Below are positions 60,493 to 64,000 of a stretch of DNA of 64,000 bases, piece by piece. The stretch spans positions 186,001-250,000 of the forward strand of contig NZ_BMUI01000012.1 of assembly GCF_014650115.1 (NCBI RefSeq), in the 5' to 3' direction. The notes beneath the pieces are model-generated. The model made no database searches. It had not been told where the DNA came from and saw only the letters and a list, made by a program, of their open reading frames with translations. Source of the DNA: Streptomyces olivaceoviridis (GTDB lineage: Bacteria; Actinomycetota; Actinomycetes; Streptomycetales; Streptomycetaceae). Position numbers and translations under genes: made by a program. The stretch's first letter is position 1; the number at the start of each line of letters is the position of its first letter.

Positions 60493-61574
60493 CCGCTCCC
60501 CCGGCGACGACACACGCCCTGGTGGACGCGTTGTGGCAGGCCGTGGTCCATGGCGACGAGCACACGGCGGTCGAGGTCGTCCGCGATGCCCGGGCCGACG
60601 GGGTCGGCGAGGAGACGCTGTTGCTGGACGTGATCGCCGCGGTTCAGGAGAGGGTGGGCAGGGAATGGGCCGCCGGCCGCCTCACCGTGGCGCAGGAGCA
60701 TGCCGCGACCGCGCTCAACGAACGGGTGATCAGCGGCCTCGCGCACGACAGGCAGCGCGAGACCGGTGCGGGCGGGACGCCCCGGGGGCGTGTCACGGTC
60801 AGCTGTGTCGACGGCGAGTGGCACGCCCTGCCGGCGCGGCTGGTCGCCGAGGTGCTGCGCCTGCGGGGCTGGCGCGTGGACTACCTCGGTGCCCAGACCC
60901 CCACCCATCATCTCGTCTCCCACCTGCACAGCACCGGGTCCGAGGCAGTGCTGCTGTCCGGCTCCCTGCCCACGCGCCTGCCCGCCGCGCACGCCGCCGT
61001 CACCGCCTGCCAGGCCATAGGCGTCCCCGTCATGGCGGGCGGGCGGGCCTTCGGGCCGGACGGGCGCTACGCCCACGCGCTGGGCGTCGACAGGTGGGCG
61101 CCCGACGCCCGTGCCGCGGCGGCCGTACTCGCGGAGGGCCTGCCCGCGCCGGACCCGGCGGCGGCCCGGCAGGTGGTGGACGACCTGCCCCACCTGACCG
61201 ACCAGGAGTACACGTTCGTCGCCCGGTCCCGCGTCCTTCTCGTCAGGCAGACCATGACGGCCCTGGAAGACCTCTTCCCGCCCCTGCGCGCCTACAGTGA
61301 CGAGCAGCGCGAGCGGACCGCCGAGGACCTCTCGCACATCGTGGAGTTCCTGGCCACCGCCCTGTACGTCGACGACCCGGCGCTCTTCACCACGTTCCTT
61401 GACTGGACCGCCCGTGTCCTTGAGGCGCGGGGCGTGCCGGCCCGCTCCATGGTCGCCGCACTCGGTGCCCTGGGACACCAACTGCGGGACTTCCCCCGCT
61501 CCCTGCGCCTGCTCCGGCGCGGCACCGCCGCCCTGACCGACCGTTCCCTCCGCACGGCGGATACTTGTCGATAG
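60489..61574 (+). CDS. B12-binding protein with Wx9EH photoreceptor motif
   Basis: The 361-residue protein has a four-helix cap (about 10-90), a Rossmann B12-binding domain (about 98-230) and a C-terminal helical region of about 130 residues. The cap contains REWAAGRLTVAQEHAATAL: Trp60, Glu70 and His71 fit the Wx9EH motif of CarH/LitR light sensors. The lower ligand is probably His112 in VDGEWHALPARLVAE, followed by LLSGSL and MAGGRAF (SxL and GG). It lacks the MerR DNA-binding domain of CarH, so it likely signals to a partner. Its GTG overlaps the phosphatase stop, GGAGG precedes it, and a STAS gene follows. Confidence 0.85.
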   Translation: MTAPPATTHALVDALWQAVVHGDEHTAVEVVRDARADGVGEETLLLDVIAAVQERVGREWAAGRLTVAQEHAATALNERVISGLAHDRQRETGAGGTPRGRVTVSCVDGEWHALPARLVAEVLRLRGWRVDYLGAQTPTHHLVSHLHSTGSEAVLLSGSLPTRLPAAHAAVTACQAIGVPVMAGGRAFGPDGRYAHALGVDRWAPDARAAAAVLAEGLPAPDPAAARQVVDDLPHLTDQEYTFVARSRVLLVRQTMTALEDLFPPLRAYSDEQRERTAEDLSHIVEFLATALYVDDPALFTTFLDWTARVLEARGVPARSMVAALGALGHQLRDFPRSLRLLRRGTAALTDRSLRTADTCR

Positions 61575-61580
61575 GCAACT
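61561..61580 (+). promoter_or_regulatory. Shared element, copy 1 (upstream of the STAS gene)
   Basis: ATACTTGTCGATAGGCAACT reads ATAsTTGTC-N4-GGCAACT in the direction of the STAS gene. A GATACT that could be a -10 overlaps it at the left. The core TTGTC/GGCAA is an inverted repeat with one mismatch. It starts inside the last codons of the B12-protein gene, 90 bases before the STAS start. Copy 2 lies at 62742-62761. Confidence 0.55.
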
Positions 61581-61669
61581 TATGATCGGGGCTGGGTAGG
61601 AGGACCACGCAAGGCCCGGCGGCACCGCGCCGCGCGGGCCACCGACCGATGGCGCACGGGGACGACGCG

Positions 61670-62032
61670 ATGCAGTGGGAACGCAGGGCTACCGTGAGGC
61701 TGGCCTGCCATGACCGAGTCTTCGAGATCACGGTGCGCGGCGAGATCGACGACGACGAGAGCGATCTGCTCCAGGCCGCCTGGGCCGAGGCCGACGACTC
61801 GGCACGCCCCGTGACCCTGGTGGACCTCTCCCGGGTCACCTTCGCCGACAGCGGCTTGCTCAACGCCCTGCTCGACGCCTGGCGCCGACACCGGGACACG
61901 AACCGGGCGCTGCTCCTGCTCGGCCCCCTCCATCCCGCGGTCGAGCGGCTGTTCTCCCTCACCGGCACCCGGGAGCACTTCACCTTCATCGATTCCCGCG
62001 CCAGGGTCCTGCGCGCGGACGACGCCACGTGA
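61670..62032 (+). CDS. STAS-domain anti-sigma factor antagonist
   Basis: The 120-residue protein is a single STAS domain. It starts WERRATVRLACHDRVFEITV, with the phosphorylation segment LVDLSRVTFADSGLLNALLD. The serine (Ser61) in ADSGLLN is in the usual place. Unphosphorylated, it should bind and silence an anti-sigma kinase, freeing a sigma factor; a SpoIIE phosphatase would activate it. ATG 61670 is preferred because GGGGA lies nine bases upstream; ATG 61649 would add seven residues. It ends two bases before the end of the convergent anti-sigma gene. Confidence 0.85.
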   Translation: MQWERRATVRLACHDRVFEITVRGEIDDDESDLLQAAWAEADDSARPVTLVDLSRVTFADSGLLNALLDAWRRHRDTNRALLLLGPLHPAVERLFSLTGTREHFTFIDSRARVLRADDAT

Positions 62033-62034
62033 GG

Positions 62035-62517
62035 CTAGCGGGGGGAGCGGCCGGAGAGCGCGTCGTCCGGGTCGTCGGCCAGGGCGATCCGCGCGGTGAC
62101 TCGCTTGCCGACCGGCTCCCTCTGCACCTCGAAGCCCTGGACGACCGCCATCACGATCTCCAGTCCGTGCTGCCCGACCCGGTCCGGGTCGGCCGGCCGC
62201 GCCATCGGCAGCGCCGGATCGCTGTCCCACACGACCACCTCGACGAGACCGCCGACGAGGCGTAGTTCCAGCAGTACCGGACCCGGCGCGTACTTGCGTG
62301 CGTTGGTGACGAGTTCGCTGACCACCAGCCGGGTCAGGTCCATCGCCCGGTCCGACACCGGCAGCCCGTACTCGCGTTGCACCCGGGCGAGGAAGTCGGC
62401 CGCGTGGCGACGTGCCTCGGCGATGCAGGTGCCCTGACCGTCCAGCGGGACGGTCTCGTGCATCGGTTCGGGACCGGTCACACCGTCACCACCGGGCCCC
62501 GATGTCACCGGGTCCAT
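62035..62517 (-). CDS. Anti-sigma factor ATPase (RsbW-like)
   Basis: The 160-residue protein contains a HATPase_c domain: N box RLVVSELVTNARKYAPGPVL, G1 VVVWDSDPALPMARPAD, G2 GQHGLEIVMAVVQGFEVQRE. It resembles RsbW/SpoIIAB kinases that bind sigma factors and phosphorylate STAS proteins. It probably pairs with the adjacent STAS protein. ATG 62517 is used as GGGGGA lies about eight bases upstream; ATG 62535 and 62568 are also in frame. It is convergent with the STAS gene, so antisense interference is possible. Confidence 0.85.
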   Translation of the reverse strand: MDPVTSGPGGDGVTGPEPMHETVPLDGQGTCIAEARRHAADFLARVQREYGLPVSDRAMDLTRLVVSELVTNARKYAPGPVLLELRLVGGLVEVVVWDSDPALPMARPADPDRVGQHGLEIVMAVVQGFEVQREPVGKRVTARIALADDPDDALSGRSPR

Positions 62518-62897
62518 GCGCGTTCCCCCGTTCATGGGCCCACGTCTACCCGCCGGAGGCCCGGACATGCCCGGCGCCGCTCAAGGGTATCCGGTCGCAG
62601 CGGTGTCACGGGCCGGGTCCGGACCTCCGGGGCGATTCCACGGCGGAGCCTCACCGCGGGTCCACGTGGCGCGGGAGTCATCGGCTCGGGCAGGCCCGGC
62701 GGCGTTCGGGGTATCCGTGGACGGAGAGAACAGGGAGTGGCAGTTGCCGTTTGACAACTATAGCCACGAGGCAACAAAGTAACCGTGTCGGACGGGCACG
62801 GGGAAGGATCTGTGATGTTCCGGTGGACGCGGGCCGCTGCCTGTCCCGGCCGCCGGCGCCCCATGGCGCCGACGGTCCGGGTACCGCGCCCAGCGCA
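62518..62897. other. 380-base gap holding promoter elements
   Basis: The gap between the anti-sigma start and the MarR stop holds the second copy of the shared element and, overlapping it, TTGACA with an ACAAAGT about 17 bases on, a plausible plus-strand promoter. It faces no clear plus-strand gene, so it may drive an antisense or small RNA toward the MarR gene. No convincing ORF was found. Confidence 0.4.
62742..62761 (-). promoter_or_regulatory. Shared element, copy 2 (upstream of the anti-sigma gene)
   Basis: On the minus strand this reads ATAGTTGTCAAACGGCAACT, the same ATAsTTGTC-N4-GGCAACT as copy 1, and so has the same orientation relative to its gene. It overlaps TATAGT, a fair -10. 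It lies 225 bases before the anti-sigma start. Fifteen of 20 positions are identical between the copies, outside the variable N4 and s. Confidence 0.55.
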
Positions 62898-63383
62898 TCA
62901 GGCGGTCCGGCTGCCGGACCCCTCTGCGTCGTCGTGTATCTGCGTGGCCGCCGCGGCGCAGAAAGCCTCCAGCCCTTCCAGCAGGGCGGCCCGCTTGGCG
63001 GCGGGCATCAGCATCAGGACTTCCTGTAGTTCCCTCTCCCTGCGGGCCCGCAGGTCGTCGAGGAAGGCCCGCCCCCGGTTGCTCAAGTGCAGCCGCACCT
63101 CCCGCCGGTCCGCGGGGCTGACCACGCGGTCGACGAAACCGGCGGCCTGCAACCGGTCGCACAGCCGGCTGGTGGACGGCGGGGTGGACGCCAGGGAATC
63201 GGCCAGGGTGCGCAGGTTGATGCCCTCGTTGTGCTCAAGGATGAGCAGCACGCGCAGCTGGGATGCGGAGGCGGGCGCGGTGGAGGCACGCCCCCAGAGC
63301 ACTTCCAGCAGCTCACCGGCCGTGGAGGTCATACGGGCGACCTCATCGGGCTGTGGCAGGTGTCGGAAGGCGGTCACTGTCAC
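62898..63383 (-). CDS. MarR-family transcriptional regulator
   Basis: The 161-residue protein fits MarR: ASQLRVLLILEHNEGINLRT, LADSLASTPPSTSRLCDRLQ (recognition helix), then AAGFVDRVVSPADRREVRLH (wing with the family DRR), and a C-terminal dimer helix ERELQEVLMLMPAAKRAALL. It represses genes through short palindromes, often responding to phenolics or oxidants. The start is GTG 63383 or the next GTG two codons on. The shared element TTGTC-N4-GGCAA nearby resembles MarR operators, so this protein is one candidate binder. It is divergent from the next phosphatase. Confidence 0.87.
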   Translation of the reverse strand: MTVTAFRHLPQPDEVARMTSTAGELLEVLWGRASTAPASASQLRVLLILEHNEGINLRTLADSLASTPPSTSRLCDRLQAAGFVDRVVSPADRREVRLHLSNRGRAFLDDLRARRERELQEVLMLMPAAKRAALLEGLEAFCAAAATQIHDDAEGSGSRTA

Positions 63384-63518
63384 ACTCTCGCAGGCTTCGG
63401 GACGGTTGGCAGCCTACTAGGGACGCAGGCTGGTGACAGATGTCCCGCACGACCGGCGCGGAGGAATCGAGTGCCGCGTGGGACCGAGGCCCGACCAAGG
63501 ATTGGTGTTTTTCCCATC

Positions 63519-64000
63519 GTGAACAGATTTGTGACCGCTGAACGCGCCCTGCGGACGGCGGCACCGGATGAGTTGCTCGACGCCCTTCGCCGCGTGCTCG
63601 CCGAGGAGTACGCGGCGCGGTCCGCCGAGTTGTTCCTGGCGGACTACGGGATGACGGTGCTCCAGCCGGTTCCCGTGCCGCCGCACTCGGTGGAGCCGCT
63701 CGCGGTCCACGGCAGTGCGGCCGGCCGTGCGTTCGGTGCCCAACAGCCGTTCGTCGAGCCGGCGCCGGAGGGCCTGGCCCGGGTGCATCTGCCCGTGAGC
63801 GTGCGCGGCGACCGGCTCGGCGTGCTGTCCGTGACCCTGCCGGAGGGCGCGCTCACCCCTGACGGGCTGGCGGAGCTGGCCGAGACCGCCGAGGTGCTCG
63901 CCCATGAGGTGGTCGTCGCCGGGCGTGACACCGACCTGTATCTGCGGGCACGCCGCAAGGACCGGCTCACCCTGGCCGCCGAGATGCAGTGGCAGCTGCT
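63519..64000 (+). CDS. SpoIIE-type phosphatase family protein, cut by window end
   Basis: The frame from GTG 63519 stays open to the last base, giving 160 codons. It reads MNRFVTAERALRTAAPDELL, AEEYAARSAELFLADYGMTV and VHLPVSVRGDRLGVLSVTLP, a GAF-like N-terminal domain, then the helix RRKDRLTLAAEMQWQLL, which in this family leads into the PP2C domain beyond the window. The catalytic part is not visible, so the assignment rests on this N-terminal pattern. No good ribosome binding site is seen; GTG 63531 is an alternative. Confidence 0.7.
   Translation, partial: MNRFVTAERALRTAAPDELLDALRRVLAEEYAARSAELFLADYGMTVLQPVPVPPHSVEPLAVHGSAAGRAFGAQQPFVEPAPEGLARVHLPVSVRGDRLGVLSVTLPEGALTPDGLAELAETAEVLAHEVVVAGRDTDLYLRARRKDRLTLAAEMQWQL

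Overview
The window looks like chromosomal DNA from a Streptomyces or a close actinomycete relative. It is very GC-rich, its codons end almost always in G or C, and many genes start with GTG or TTG. It carries typical streptomycete families: a snapalysin with a divergent LysR regulator, several SpoIIE-type PP2C phosphatases with anti-sigma partners, a spore photoproduct lyase relative, DUF2945 and DUF3140 stress proteins, and a cobalamin riboswitch. I see no rRNA, tRNA, CRISPR array, transposase or phage gene. This is sequence reading only; no database was searched.

Layout. 0-13.5 kb: a HEAT-repeat protein cut by the window edge, a flavodoxin-like protein, a YCII-like protein, a divergent MFS exporter/ArsR-type regulator pair, a GNAT acetyltransferase, a patch of broken genes (6.7-7.8 kb), a CHAP cell-wall hydrolase, SMI1/KNR4 and VOC proteins, and a LysE exporter coupled to a PLP ammonia-lyase with a divergent LysR regulator. 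13.5-23.8 kb: a LacI-controlled glycan locus (binding protein, two permeases, GH38 alpha-mannosidase, GH2 beta-galactosidase). 23.8-30.8 kb: three SpoIIE-type phosphatase genes, one fused to an anti-sigma ATPase, then a broken AraC gene and a truncated hemerythrin gene. 31.3-38.7 kb: an oxidative cluster (CPA2 antiporter, unusual P450, FMN alpha-hydroxy-acid oxidase, FAD oxidoreductase) divergent from an AMP-forming ligase. 38.7-48.1 kb: assorted single genes, including a second P450, a D-2-hydroxyacid dehydrogenase, a two-domain acetyltransferase and a 78-residue tectonin-repeat protein, with two more pseudogenes. 48.3-53.3 kb: the LysR/snapalysin pair and a riboswitch-led cobalamin-type ABC importer. 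53.8-58.5 kb: a secreted protein and a run of probable stress genes. 58.7-64 kb: a signalling block of a PAS/GAF/PP2C phosphatase, a B12-binding protein with a CarH-like Wx9EH motif, a STAS antagonist, an anti-sigma ATPase, a MarR regulator and the start of another phosphatase.

The most interesting idea is in that last block. A cobalamin photoreceptor-like protein overlaps a PP2C phosphatase gene by four bases and is followed by a STAS protein and an anti-sigma kinase. The last two genes share a 20-base element in the same orientation upstream. Together they could form a light- or B12-responsive partner-switching pathway. A riboswitch-controlled B12 importer lies about 7 kb away. The second candidate is the P450/FMN/FAD/ligase cluster, which has a Crp-type palindrome in its divergent promoter. 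The window is also rich in decayed genes (at least eight), as expected of an accessory chromosomal region.
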